Positions 9,704-20,752 of a stretch of DNA of 33,703 nt are shown in pieces (position 1 is the stretch's first letter; the number at the start of each line of letters is the position of its first letter). The DNA lies in the NCBI GenBank assembly GCA_003427395.1, contig BFEA01000055.1, forward strand, positions 839,588-873,290. The letters are read 5' to 3'. The translations under genes were made by a program, and so were the position numbers. The stretch comes from Chara braunii. Its lineage: Eukaryota > Streptophyta > Charophyceae > Charales > Characeae. The notes under the pieces were generated by a model that saw nothing but the letters and a program-made list of their open reading frames with translations, was not told the origin of the DNA and made no database searches.

Positions 9704-10477
9704 CAGGGTTGTCAGGCCGAACGTACGGGACCCCTAAGCTGACCCCCGAATGTTCGGGCGTTCGCGTCCTCGTATGGGGCCTGAACCTAAAGGGGTTTGG
9801 ACCCCATAAAAAAATATTTTTAAGCCTAAATATTATTTGTTTTTTTTTTTAAGTTTTCTGTAAGTTCTTTGAGATGTAAGGTAGCTCCCTCTTAATTTTG
9901 AAGTCATTCTGGTCAGCCAAAAAAAGATGAAAAATCGGCAAAGATGGTAGTGTCAAAACTTGCTTGCCCACTCACTAATTTATTTTTTCTCTTTTTTCAC
10001 TTTTTGTTTTTCCTTTATTTCGGGGCAGGAAAAAAATTATTATTTTTTTTAACTTTATTTGTATATTCTCTTTTATAAAAGATACACATATATATATATA
10101 TATATATTTTCATGGCATTTGTCACAGCCAAAAAAAAATAAAAAATCACCAAAGATGGCGGTGTTCAAAACGTGCTCGCCCACTCAATAATTTCATTCTC
10201 GTTTTATTTTTATTTTTTTTTATTATTATTATTTATTTTTAGTATTTAATTTTAATTTTAAATTTGGTAAGGAATTTCGATGTAACGTTGAGGCAAATGT
10301 TGTTTAGTTCATTCTCCTGTATAACATATATTTGTTTCAGATTTTTTAGAATTATTATTATTTTTTTTTTTATTATTTTGTTTTAGTTTGGGTTTGGCCG
10401 AACGGCCGAACGCGTCGAGAGGGGTTGACGAATGTTCGGGCCTCGGGCCTCCGGCCCGTCCCGAACGCCGGCCCCTG
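9704..10477 (+). mobile_element. 774-bp hAT-like MITE, copy 1
   Basis: The left end is CAGGGTTGTCAGGCCGAACG. The right end, read on the opposite strand, is CAGGGGCCGGCGTTCGGGAC. The outer 100 bp at each end are GC-rich and full of CGAAC/GTTCG words. The interior is AT-rich with (TA)n at about 10087-10108 and no coding capacity. A module around caaagatgg occurs twice, at 9936-9949 and 10147-10160, marking an internal duplication of about 210 bp. Flanking attattat on both sides fits an 8-bp duplication but is not informative inside an ATT repeat. Copies 2-4 in this window define the boundaries. It is non-autonomous and needs a hAT transposase made elsewhere. Confidence 0.85.
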
Positions 10478-10542
<65 letters not shown>

Positions 10543-10548
10543 CATTAA

Positions 10549-10588
<40 letters not shown>
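10478..10588. repeat. (ATT)n microsatellite between two MITEs
   Basis: This is an almost pure att tract of about 110 bp with one short interruption near 10543-10550. It touches the last base of one MITE and the first base of the next. The poly-Ile, poly-Tyr and poly-Asn frames here are artefacts of the repeat. Confidence 0.95.
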
Positions 10589-11369
10589 CAGGGTTACCAG
10601 CCTGTACATACGGAGGCCCCCGGGCCAACCTCCGTACGTTTGGGCGTTCGGGGTCACGTTCGGGGGCCGAACCCCTCCGAACCTGACGAGGTTCCGGCCC
10701 CGCCAAAAATTATTTCGGGGCCTAAAAATTATTAGTTTTTCTTGAATTTGTTTTGGTGAGTTCTCTATGATGTGAGGTACATGACTCTAAAGTTTGAGAT
10801 AATGTTGTCTAGCCAAAAAAAAATGAAAAATCGCCAAAGATGGAAGTGTCAAAACGTGCTCACCCACTCACTATTTTTTTTTTTTTTTTTTCTCTTTTTG
10901 TTTTCACTTTTTTTTCGGGGCCTAACCAATTTTTTTATTTTTTTATGTTTTTTTAATGAGTTTTGTTTCATGTGAGATACACACCTATGAATTTTCAGGG
11001 AATTTAACTGATCCAAAAGAAAATAAAAAATCTTCAAAGATGGAGGTGTTTAAAACGTGCCAGCCCGCATACTGATTATAATTCTCTCTTCAAATTTTTT
11101 TTTTCTATTATTATTTTTTGTTTTCCATTATTTATTTTTAATTCGAATTTGGTATCGAATTTGGAGGTAACTCTGAGGCAAATGTTGTTCAGTTTGTCCG
11201 TCTGCATAACATATATGTTTCTCAGATTTTTTGGACGACTTTTTTTGTTTTGTTTCGTTTTTTTTTTGTCCGTGTTCGGTCCGAACGGCCGAACGTGTCT
11301 ATAGGGGGGCCCGGACGTTCGGGCGTTCGGGTTCGGGCGTTCGGCCCGTCCTGAACGCCGATTACCCTG
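10589..11369 (+). mobile_element. 781-bp hAT-like MITE, copy 2
   Basis: It begins CAGGGTTACCAG and ends ...GATTACCCTG, so the reverse complement of the right end starts CAGGGTAATC. Both ends carry many CGTTCGG/CCGAACG words. It has the same order of internal blocks as the MITE at 9704: a ggggcctaaaaattatt block, the caaagatgg module at 10832-10845 and again at 11032-11045, then aatttggtatcgaatttgg, and cagattttttgga near the end. Sequence divergence from copy 1 is substantial, so the two are independent or old insertions rather than a recent duplication. It is flanked on both sides by (ATT)n. Confidence 0.85.
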
Positions 11370-11447
<78 letters not shown>

Positions 11448-11480
11448 TTATTATCTTTATTATTATTATTATTTGCTTAT
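11370..11480. repeat. (ATT)n microsatellite, right flank of a MITE
   Basis: About 75 bp of pure att are followed by imperfect tta repeats up to about 11495. This is the third ATT tract in direct contact with a MITE end. Confidence 0.93.
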
Positions 11481-11926
11481 TATTATCGTTATTTATTGCT
11501 TGTTTTTGTTTTTCTATTGCCATTATTGGACATCATATGATAAACAGAGGCAGCGAAGGAAAATAATGTAGGGTATTTGGAGAGGAGAGAAACATTGTTA
11601 CTGTGTGGCGGTGGCTACCTCCTTCATCCTCCTCCATTTTTTTTCATGATTACAAATGACTGATGATGTATTGACACTTAGACAATCCTGAGTTTTTGCT
11701 AGCTCGAAAGTTCGGACAATTGATTCCGTAAACTAGACGTGACCGATAACAGGGCGATTGCGGGAGCTCTGCCAGAGTTCAGGAGGAACCCTGGAGGCAG
11801 GGAACTATGAGGTACGCATGACTTACCCCTCTTCCATATGCCCAGCTACAACCTTCTATTGGACTTCCTGTATGGTTGTGTGAAAGATATATTGTTCATG
11901 CCTTCTTTAGGACTAAGCTTATCAAA
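11481..11926. other. No recognisable gene; left approach to foldback array
   Basis: Mixed-composition DNA with no domain. A weak ACAACC/GGTTGT foldback at 11848-11879 may be a first degenerate member of the array that starts at 11927. Confidence 0.35.
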
Positions 11927-12525
11927 AATAGGGGGGCCCTTGCTAGGGTCAACCTATTACTTTTTGTACTAACGTGCGAGGTGGAGTACTCCTGTAGGAA
12001 TAACCTAAACACTCGTCTTCTGTCCAAGCTAACTAGGTCTAAGCTCGGTTGGCTTCGGGAGAGCAACAGGATGATCTTGTGAGGATCGTCCTATTGCACT
12101 CATGAAATAAACCATGCCTTTGGTTACGTGATAGCAGGAGACTCTTGTGCGGGTCACTTATTATGCACTTAGACCCCTACTAATCAAGAGGGTGTAAAAT
12201 CTAATTTTTTTGACTGGTGACTAAAACAAGTGGTGGGGTGCTCCGGAATGAGACTCGACTATTTGTTTCAAAAGAGATACTCATGTGCGAGTTATTCAAC
12301 TACTTATGAGAAACAAATCTCGTGTATTGACTCTTACTAACCATTTGCAAGTGTATTGAATGAAATTGGAAAGGTGGTCGAATATTCCAGTGTGTATTAT
12401 TCGACTACCTGTTTGACTAACAGATTGCTTGAAGTTGATCAAGTAGCAGAGGATTCATGTTTGAATCGATCTACTACTTGCGTATATCAGGATAAATAGG
12501 AAAGGACAATGCTCCTGTTAGAGCG
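11927..12525. repeat. Array of diverged quasi-palindromic units with common loop
   Basis: Foldbacks lie at 11927-11958, 11974-12012, 12026-12055, 12059-12101, 12128-12168, 12224-12268, 12279-12292, 12372-12410, 12440-12480 and 12511-12524. The clearest are 12059-12101 (18-position arms, 15 paired), 12372-12410 (aggtggtcgaata against tattcgactacct, 12 of 13) and 12440-12480 (CAAGTAG against CTACTTG plus an inner GATTC/GAATC). Most have a centre near CTC-NTGT-GNGAG. Right arms resemble ttattcgactacttg. Arms differ between units, yet partners within a unit still pair, often with G-T in place of G-C. No protein is encoded. The nature is unknown; a decayed satellite of a palindromic unit is the simplest reading. 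Confidence 0.6.
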
Positions 12526-13659
12526 AGACTTCATGTATACGGAAAAAGAACAAGGAAAGAAGCTAAGACCGAGAAAAAAAGATGCTAGGAATAATTAGAA
12601 TCACCGAGTAGTCCCTGCCCGTTCGTGGCTTCCAAAAAGGAAAGATACGACGACAAATGTACTAACCTCAACTACGTAAGCACCGGAGGGCGTGCTTATT
12701 CCAAGAGAAAACAGATATGAGGACTGAGAGTAAAGAAAATATGAATTTTATTTTAGACGACTTAGGAAACAGACATAGAAACTCCTTGAGAGAAAGGAGA
12801 AAGGGACAGACGACACATAAGGGTTTGAGAGAGTAGGGCTAGTAGTTAGACCTTGGGATGACGATCCCAGAGTTCACAGACCAGATCTAGGGGCTTGAGC
12901 CTTAGATATTGATATGTGGGAAAACGAGTGGGGGTGTTGAATCTCTGTTGACCTGTGTGTGAAGGTCCCTGTTCAATCTATTGCAATTGGAGGAAAGGGT
13001 CTATGGAAAGGACCCAAATTTTTGTTATCTATCGATAAAAGGTCGGTTGTTACTGATTTAACTTTTGTCCCTTGACTTGATACCCACATCTAAAGTCAAA
13101 CCCTGTGGTGAGTAAAACTGTCACCTGTGGTCATTGCCTAAATGGTCCTAGTCAGTCTCAAGGGTCCTTTGAAGAAATGTGAGGGGGTTGGGCTTATGTC
13201 TCAGGAAAGATAGAGTTGTCATACATAGTTCGGGGAGTGAGGGACAACGTCAATGGTATGGATTGATGGTTAACATCGTTAGTGCATGACATGTGAACTG
13301 TCTTTGCATTACTCTGTGCAAGTCTGTCTTGTGCATGGTTTGGATTGAACTAGGCTTGATATCGTGAAGAGTCTCAGACACGCAGCAGTTATGAAAGTGA
13401 GAAGGGTTCTTGGCGGTAATACTCTCATATTCATTATTTGTCCTACGTAACTACTATACTATCTGATGTTCAATTAAGTCATAACTCGTTAAAAAAAATA
13501 AAACGTCCCCAGTAGTAAGGAAGTTTGATTGGTACCTCGTTCGATTTTTGTCAAGAGAATAATATATTTATTGACGCAGAAGCGGACATAGACGGCCTTC
13601 TAAAACATTCGACCTGAATACCTAGAAGTTTAGGATAAGGAAATCATATCCTGAATCTG
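12526..13659. other. No recognisable gene
   Basis: About 1.1 kb of mixed sequence with no convincing open frame. Short foldbacks occur (ttgggat-gacg-atccca at 12852-12869, gggtc/gaccc near 12998-13016) but without the loop word of the array to the left. It separates the array from repeat R2. Confidence 0.4.
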
Positions 13660-14009
13660 ACTTTACTAACGGGTCAGTTTTAGGCGTCTTACCACGGGTA
13701 CCTAATCCTATACTGCGATGATCGAGCTAACGCCCTCGACTGACCTGCCTCTACAAAGGCATGTAAAAACCTTCACATGTGGGCCGGTAGCTCCACAGGG
13801 ATACGCCTACCTAAGGGTGGTGACAAACCCTTGGGTAGAGGTAAGTTGTACCTCGTGGCACCTCGACCTATCATGGGGTGTCGTGAGAGGTATGACCGAC
13901 GAGCACGGTTGGAATGGTGACTTGTTTTTTTCAACTAAAGAAAAATGATGTGTGACACGACCGTGAGGTTCAGCGCTCCCAGCAGGGTGCGGGACCGCCG
14001 CGCGCGACA
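13660..14009 (-). repeat. LTR-like repeat R2, shared with 1682-2055
   Basis: Homologous to R1 in the same orientation; long shared blocks include the gggatacgcc region near 13798 and the gagaggtatga region near 13887. On the minus strand it starts TGTCGCGCGC at 14009, matching TGTCGGGCGC at 2055. In element orientation it lies just downstream of a decayed gag, so it could be the 3' LTR of an element deleted for pol, or a separate solo LTR. The left edge is uncertain because no CA/TG end could be placed by eye. Confidence 0.5.
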
Positions 14010-14099
14010 TTGAGGTAACGCAGCCGCCTACTAATCCTGCTAGATGACGATATTCAGCGGGATCGAGGACGTCTGGTACTTCATAGGAAGCACCTGTCA

Positions 14100-15410
14100 T
14101 GAACGCTACTAGATCAGTAAGTGGCGTTGGGAGAGCGAGGCAAGCCGATCGCTCCTCCTTGCCAAGGAGAGCGACTAGTACTTGTCCTTAAAGAGCGACA
14201 ACCGATGAAACCTATTGTTATGTTGGAAAAAGACATTCTCTGCTAAAGTGACCAGGTTGCGCGCAGTTATAGCATGGTCGAGAATCAGTTGCAGCAACGG
14301 CCACATTGGCTAGAGTCATGCCAGAAAAGGTCTGAGCCGACAGTGTGGCTGGGAAAGCAGGCATAGCAAGAGGGTCTGGGAGTTGGGGATACTAAAGGGG
14401 ACCAGCCGCCCAGGGGGGGCGAGCTATATTCTGCGTTAGGAATTGCCGGAAGACTGATTTCATCCGACCTAATTGCGCATTATGATTTTTCATCAGCACG
14501 TTCATCCACTTCGACTGATTCTTAGACACAATGTAGATTAGCTCACTGACAACCAAATGTGAGTTAGAGACATTAAGCGTTCGTGCATGTGTCGCTGGCA
14601 GTTGTGTGATCGATGTGACAGGCGCATGTTGCGGTGATGGAAGAAAAGGATTAGAAGGCATGGCTGCATAGAGTTAGGTCGTTGTGCAACCGCAGAAACA
14701 ATGCCCAGGGGGGCAACAAATCTACTATGCTCACCTGGAGCACAGTTTGACCCATTTTCATAGAAACGACGAATCGATTGTAACCAATATCGTTGTTTTG
14801 CAGCTACATCTTCGATCGTATCTACGACATTTCCATTACCCTTATGTATATAGCTCTTTATATCCTTCTCATCGAGTTTTATGTCTTTGTTTATGATCTC
14901 ATTTACTAGGGCCGTTTTCGACGGACATTTCTTTTAAAGTTTCGCCTTAAGGTCTGGATTCTATAAATGCTCAATAAAGGAGTCCTGCATGACCATTTTC
15001 TCTCTTCTTGATATTTCCAAGGTAGTTAGGAATCGGCGAAGTCAAGTAATAGTTATTTTGGCTCCTATGATCGATTCTGCACCACGTGCCAGACAATGTC
15101 CTTATTAACTCTGTCGAAACACTTTAGAAACTATTCCAATGTACCCATGCATATCGCTTGAACCAATCACGCACATCACATGCAGTTTCAATCGTACTAT
15201 GGTGGGCAAATTACCGGGAGCATGCCCCTGAGTTACAACGACTTCAAGTCGTCCTTCTGCATTGGTGTAATGAGGGTAGTGAGGGTAGGTTGCGGGAATC
15301 AGTAAACCACCCGCGGTTGTCGGTGGTTGATTTTGGTTATGATCATTGGCTGGTCGGACCATCGTTGCTCGAGCTCGTGCTCGAGACTCAGTTGATTGAC
15401 TGCAGGTGAT
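14100..15410 (-). pseudogene. Decayed LTR-retrotransposon gag with CCHC zinc knuckle
   Basis: The diagnostic feature is CYNCAQPGHFSREC at 14274-14233, a perfect C-x2-C-x4-H-x4-C nucleic-acid-binding knuckle typical of Gag, which packages element RNA in cytoplasmic particles. It is preceded in frame by a Ala/Thr/Ser-rich stretch ending VAVAATDSRP and followed by LFPT and stops. Upstream minus-strand frames at 14661-14392 (with KNQSKWMNVLMKNHNAQLGR, coiled-coil-like) and 15362-15105 (starting MVRPANDHNQNQPPT) may be the middle and N-terminal parts, in other frames. A PBS-like site lies at 15498-15509, just upstream of the putative start. No protease or RT follows; R2 does. Confidence 0.6.
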
Positions 15411-15497
15411 AGGAGGACTTCGCTGCGGTGAATGAGAGGCACCTTTTTTCTTTCCTCTCGCCAATTTGTGTCTACACTCTGGAACCAACACATGTCC

Positions 15498-15509
15498 GCT
15501 CTGATACCG
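15498..15509 (-). other. Candidate primer-binding site (initiator tRNA-Met type)
   Basis: The minus strand reads CGGTATCAGAGC, one mismatch from TGGTATCAGAGC, which pairs with the 3' end of plant initiator tRNA-Met and primes minus-strand DNA synthesis. It sits 136 bases upstream of a possible gag start at 15362, on the same strand. The adjacent LTR end (rightward on the plus strand) could not be recognised, so this is moderate evidence only. Confidence 0.45.
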
Positions 15510-18290
15510 ACCCCACACCCTGCCAGGCCTGCCCTGCTTTCCTTCTTGGAGTGACTAAAGTGCAGAAAGGGGTTTGAAAAGCGATAAAAGTGTGGTGTGC
15601 TAAGAAGTTTTAAAAAATTTCGTGTGGAAATACAGACAGAACTGAAATCTCTCATATAGTCCTAGATATGGAGCGAATAACAAAAGTGGGAAGGCAGGGT
15701 AGGTAATAACGACTATCTAATATAAAAGAAAATATTTGAACTTTGTCACGCGCAGTAAACCGTCTTTTGCCTGGTCGAAAGGGAGGGGGAACACACATCA
15801 GATCCTGATTTTGAATAAGGGATTGACGACGTTCGTTGCAAGGCTCGGAATCCGAGTCGAAGGGTCGCAGCCTTACTGTTTTTTTTTTTTAATTCCTCCT
15901 TGCCACATGTTCGGGCTTGAAAGCGCTCCGTGCGACGATAATTACTACACAACCTGCAATGTCAATAGGGAGCAACTGTCGTTTATGGGATGACGATCAA
16001 CCCATTGAAGGGAAGCAAGACAGAGTAAGGAAAGAAATGAGTATCAAGTACTATCAACTATCGCAAACCTCGCATTGATGAATTCTGGGCACGTGCTTCG
16101 GAAAGAAAGTGATGAGGGTCGGCGATCTTGGCAACGACTTCTCGTATTTCCTACTCGCAAACATGCATCCTATCCTCAATGTATGGGAAAGGTCGTAGGC
16201 AGGGAGGTTCGAGAAGTTGATGCCCTAATAACTCCGCTGACTCAATCCACATGGTAGTACACGAGCATCTACTGCTCACGAAACAAGCTACCAAATCCCA
16301 TTAATTTCAAGGATTACCTCCACGATAGAAATAAGGCAATATGAAGTCAATCTACCGCCCGATATTCCACCGTGATAGGGGATTACCAAGGAAGCTGATG
16401 GAAGAGTTCAGGAAGAAGTTTTTTCCTAAACGAGAAACCACATGATCTTCAAAAGAAAGGAGCAAAGACAAAAATAAATCCCAGGTGATGTCGACAAAAA
16501 TACCTAGGTTGAGGCATGGGACAAACATTCCTTTCGAAGTGACAGAAAGAACAAAGATTTCAAGAGTGCGGCAATTCTAAGGGATGTCCTTCTAAAATCA
16601 TCCTATCTAACTAAGAAGAGTCATTTATTAGAAAATGAAGATAATGTAGAGAGGACGAAAAAATAAAGATCATTAGTCTCACAAGTTGCACATTCTCAAT
16701 CGGCAGGGACGCGACAAAGCTTCTCGTTACACTCTTTTCTGCAAATGGAAGATTATCCGAGAAACAAACTGGTTGGATCAATTGAAAACGCGGAGATCAC
16801 CTCCGACAAAAAAAATTAACAAGGGAAAATTAAACAAAGATCGCACACATCCATCATCGATCCATCACTTCAATCCCAAAGAGAGAAAGAGAAAAAAAAA
16901 CATGCTTTTAACCAAGGAGCCATTGTCGTCCCTTGCATTTCGATGATCATCACCCGATAAAATCTTTGACAACAAAAGAGCGAGACGAGGGGCGCAACCC
17001 ACAACCCACACTCATACACGAATTATCATCGCAAAGCAACTCATGTAAACATTAATTCACTCATACATCCATAGAGAAGGGGAGAGAAGGAGAAAGCGAG
17101 GTATACACTTGCACAATTTTGGAAGAAAAAGTTGACATCCCGTCATACAACGTAACGCTAACAATGGCAAGAAGAACAATAAGAAGACAAGGCGCAACGC
17201 CTTCCACTCTCGAACTATGGCACATGCCATCCGATCAATCATCAACATACCTTTCATGGCTCTAGTACTGGCTATCCCGACCACCATGTACCCAACACTA
17301 AGATTATGTGATCGTCACCCCGTCCAATCAACTACTATGCGGATTCGCCCGGATCATGCAGTCCTTCGCAGGTATTCAGCGCACAATCCGGGAAAATGTT
17401 TAGCCGACTCGTTAGGACTTTCCTACTCGTTGATCACTACCTCATCTAACCAGTACTCCTCCAGAGTTGTTCAACGTATTGCGGGAGAGCAAAAATAACG
17501 TGTTCGCGAAATTTATAGTTGCAAAGTAGGAGAAAGAGAAGACCAAGAAACGATAGAGGACAGAGGAGATGAGAAATGGGGAAACACACAAGAGGGTTAA
17601 TATAATGATCGGCGTGGAGTACTTCGTAGTCAATTGGACCGCAGTGCGAGGAGTTCAAAGCCTCCTTCACGCTGTTGTCCGACTTCTTCGATTATTTCGA
17701 GGATCGATGGGGCCTTCCTGTGTATGAACGAAAGCGGGAAAGGAGGTTATGAAAGACAAAGTGGAGCAAGACCAAGATTCAATGGAAGCGAAAAAGAAAG
17801 AAGCGTGAAGAGAGGGAGAAAAAGACAATTACGACTTGCCGCTAGTGGCGCGAAGAAGGAGGTTGGGAAGCGAGGAAAGATTGTTGGCGCGCGTGAGGCG
17901 CAGAAAGATGCATGTGCACAAAACTAAAAAAAAAAAAAAAAACAGTTACACAAAATGACATTGAAGTCGCGCCTAATTCCTGAAGCCAAATTCAAATTGA
18001 AAAGTTCGAAAGAAAACTCGATGTGCGAAATCCGAAACACACGAATTCCTACACCTATTCCTATTTGTTCATCAATCAACAAAACATTCACAGGGCTTGT
18101 AGGGGCATCTTCAAAAATGTAGATGCACAAAGAAAAAATTTGTTGCCCAGTAGTACCGACGATTTCGTATTTCAAGAAAATCTGAGTAAAAAGAATTCCG
18201 AGTGCGCTTGCTAAGGCGCGTGTAAATACTATGTAAAAGTACAGGAAAATACTAGAAAAATCTCAAAAAATACAGAAACAACGAGTCCAG
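15510..18290. other. Gene-free interval; possible decayed LTR at its left
   Basis: No family-level match was found on either strand. The first few hundred bases would be the 5' LTR of the gag element if the PBS is real, but no ends were found. Open frames at 16686-16946 and 17634-17927 encode Lys/Arg-rich peptides in purine-rich DNA and look compositional. An A17 tract lies at 17926-17942. Otherwise I see nothing to report. Confidence 0.3.
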
Positions 18291-18291
18291 A

Positions 18292-18669
18292 GTGGATGAC
18301 GTGTCCCATGCATCAGGGTTTATCAAGGACAAGCTCTTGCGAGCAGCAAAACACCAAAACCACAATCAAGACATGCTGAGCCCGACATCACCATCTGCCG
18401 AAAATGCAACCTGGACTCGTAGAGGAACTGGAACTGCTTTCGATCGACCCCGGTTATTCAGAGAGCAAAAAAAAAAAAGGGAAGAGGCTCAAGAGCTTGC
18501 TCATGCACAGAAGTTGGTGCGTCACATGCTGAACCCGTTTTCCGACATAGTGTCTTGCGCGTTTGTACTCTGGCCTTCAAAAGGGATAGTGGTAGTGACA
18601 GTGGCGAGGTTAGGGGACACAGAGAATCGTCGATGCCCCTCGGGGCCCTGGTTTTCTTGCAGTACCTAG
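18292..18669 (+). CDS. Unclassified 125-codon open frame
   Basis: This plus-strand frame starts MDDVSHASGFIKDKLLRAAK and contains RPRLFREQKKKREEAQELAH, a charged helix that could form a coiled coil, followed by a hydrophobic stretch (CAFVLWPSKGIVVVTVA) too short for a confident membrane call. An A12 run falls inside the frame near 18468-18479, so a small length error would break it. I do not recognise the family. It may be a fragment of a mobile-element protein or a chance frame. No neighbour supports a function. Confidence 0.18.
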   Translation: MDDVSHASGFIKDKLLRAAKHQNHNQDMLSPTSPSAENATWTRRGTGTAFDRPRLFREQKKKREEAQELAHAQKLVRHMLNPFSDIVSCAFVLWPSKGIVVVTVARLGDTENRRCPSGPWFSCST

Positions 18670-19888
18670 AGGGACGCTGGTCCCGGTTTCCAGCAGCAAA
18701 TGGTCCCTTTTAAGTTAAGTTTTTTTTTCTTTTTTTCTTTTCTTTGTTTTTTTTTTTAAAAGTCCGGGATGTTGTAGAGGCCAAGGACCTGACACACACT
18801 GATTGCTGGCAGCGGGCAGCCAGTGGTTGTTCTGAGGGTGAGGCCACCTCCCAACCTATCCTCACCTCAATATTCCTTGTGCGACCCCTATCCCCACTAT
18901 CCTACCTCATTGTGGCCAGCACTCAGGACCATCACCCTACTGGTATGGACGGCAACTTGGACCAAATAGCAGTGACGAGCACCGGAGCTGGGTACTGCCC
19001 AGCCCTAGTGGAAGCGGAAGCAGACGAACCTTGTTGTACATGAACTTCAAATGCCAGGCTCATACAATCTTCTACAGGCTTTAGTAGTCAGAGAGTCTAC
19101 CCGATAAGCTGGCACAAGCACCTAGGCCAGGCAAGTTGCTGCCCACGAACACATCCTACCATCCTTCTCCTGACTTACCCAAGGCTAGGCGGAACTCGGA
19201 CTAGCCAGAGCGACTTATAACCCTTCCCTGCCCTAGAGTCTAAGCCATGCAAGAGCATACCCCCCCTGATAGACCCCCCCAGACTAGGTAATATTTTTGT
19301 ACAGGTTTATATAGCCCCTCTGGAGGAACCCCACCTCGACGCAGTGGAGGTGCGACCCTATGCGCCCTTTAGCTGTCGCCAACCAATAGACAGCCCTCCA
19401 CGAGACCCCGGTCCACAGCTAGGTTCCTCCCCCCCGAAAGGCACCCATGCCAGCTTGATCTATTCTCAGTAGTAGATTGTCTCCCACCTGTCAGCATATT
19501 TCGGTCATCAACTAGGTTTCACTTGTAGGGATCGGAAGGGACAGACTACATACTCAGTAGGTGGTGGGCCACCATTCGTCCTTCCACTAGCCCATTTAGA
19601 CCTTGGTTAGCCGACCCTTAGACACTGCCTATGAGTGCCCTCACTACTCACGGGACTAGTTGAGAACTATGCGCCTAGCTCTCGACGTTCCCGTATAACG
19701 AGGCTTGTGCACTAGTGCCTCAACTGGGGCTGAATGGGGGAGCTCATTCAGCATCAGTGCCCGCGTCCATTGTCTGGCCATGTTGCTCCAGTAAAGAGTG
19801 ATGTCCTCGCATGAGGTAAGATAGAAATGGAGTGGGGGTGCGCCAGGAGATACATCGAGAGGAGTGGTAGGATGAGAGTCTCGTGAGT

Positions 19889-19894
<6 letters not shown>
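18670..19894. other. No recognisable gene; pyrimidine tract and small foldbacks
   Basis: A T-rich pyrimidine tract occupies 18718-18758. Further right, foldbacks such as cacctc/gaggtg near 19330-19351 and gctgtc/gacagc near 19370-19393 occur in C-rich sequence. An open frame at 18744-19043 begins in the T tract and has no domain. Nothing else is supported. Confidence 0.35.

Positions 19895-19927
<33 letters not shown>
19895..19927 (+). repeat. A33 homopolymer tract
   Basis: A run of 33 A follows gtatgtgt. It could be the tail of a plus-strand retroposon ending here, but I could not identify a source element to its left, and the MITE begins only 36 bp to the right. Confidence 0.9.
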
Positions 19928-19931
<4 letters not shown>

Positions 19932-19962
19932 GTCCCTTCGATTATGTATATATATATAAATA

Positions 19963-20738
19963 CAGAGTTGCCAGGCCGAACGTACGGAGGCCCCTAAGCT
20001 GACCCCCGAACGTTCGGGCGTTCGGGTCCCCATACGGGGCCCGAACTCGACCAGGTTTGGACCCCGCAAAAAAATCATTTTGGTACCTAAAAATTATTAT
20101 TTTTTTCTAATTTGTTTCTTTGTGAGTTCTCTGTGATGTAAGCTACCTGTCTCTCAATTTTGAAGTCATTCTGTGGAGCCAAACAATAATGAAAAATCGG
20201 TAAAGATGGTGGTGTCAAAACATGCTTTCCCACTTACTAATTTGTTTTTTTTCTCTTTTCACTTTTTGTTTTCCCTTTATTTCGGGGCCTGAAAACAATT
20301 ATTATTTTTTCAAACTTTATTTGTAGGTTCTCTATTATGTAAGATACATATTTATAAAATTTCATGGCATTTGACAAAGCCAAAAACAAATGAAAAATCG
20401 CCAAAGATGGCGGAGTCAAAAACTTGCTCACACACGCAATAATTTCATTCTTGTTTTATTTTTTCTTATTTTCATTAATATTATTTATTTTTCGTATTTG
20501 ATTTTTATTTCAAATTTGGTAAGGAATTTGGATGCACTGTTGAGGCGAATGTTGTTTAGTCTATTCGTCTACATGACACATGTGTTTTTCAGAAGTTTTG
20601 GAAACTTTTTGTTTTTTTTGTTTTTTTTCTTTTTTGATTCCGCGTTCGGCCGAACGTCCGAACGCGTCGAGAGGGGGTCCCAAACGTTCGGGCGTTCGGG
20701 TTCAGGTGTTCGGCAAGTCCCGAACGCTGGCAACCCTG
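19963..20738 (+). mobile_element. 776-bp hAT-like MITE, copy 3
   Basis: It starts CAGAGTTGCCAGGCCGAACG and ends GCTGGCAACCCTG; reversed, the right end reads CAGGGTTGCCAG, giving terminal inverted repeats that match at 11 of 12 positions. GC-rich ends dense in CGTTCGG/CCGAACG flank an AT-rich core with the caaagatgg-type module at 20198-20211 and 20399-20412, about 200 bp apart. The flanks share taaata on both sides within TA-rich sequence. It encodes nothing; open frames across it are shared shadows of the family. The next element starts 14 bp downstream in opposite orientation. Confidence 0.88.
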
Positions 20739-20752
20739 TAAATATATATATA

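Noticed and set aside
10388-10735. Long open frames rich in Ile, Tyr or Asn on both strands across 10309-10735, and a similar one at 11231-11566
   Set aside because: They are translations of the (ATT)n tracts joined to MITE ends, with no protein-like composition.
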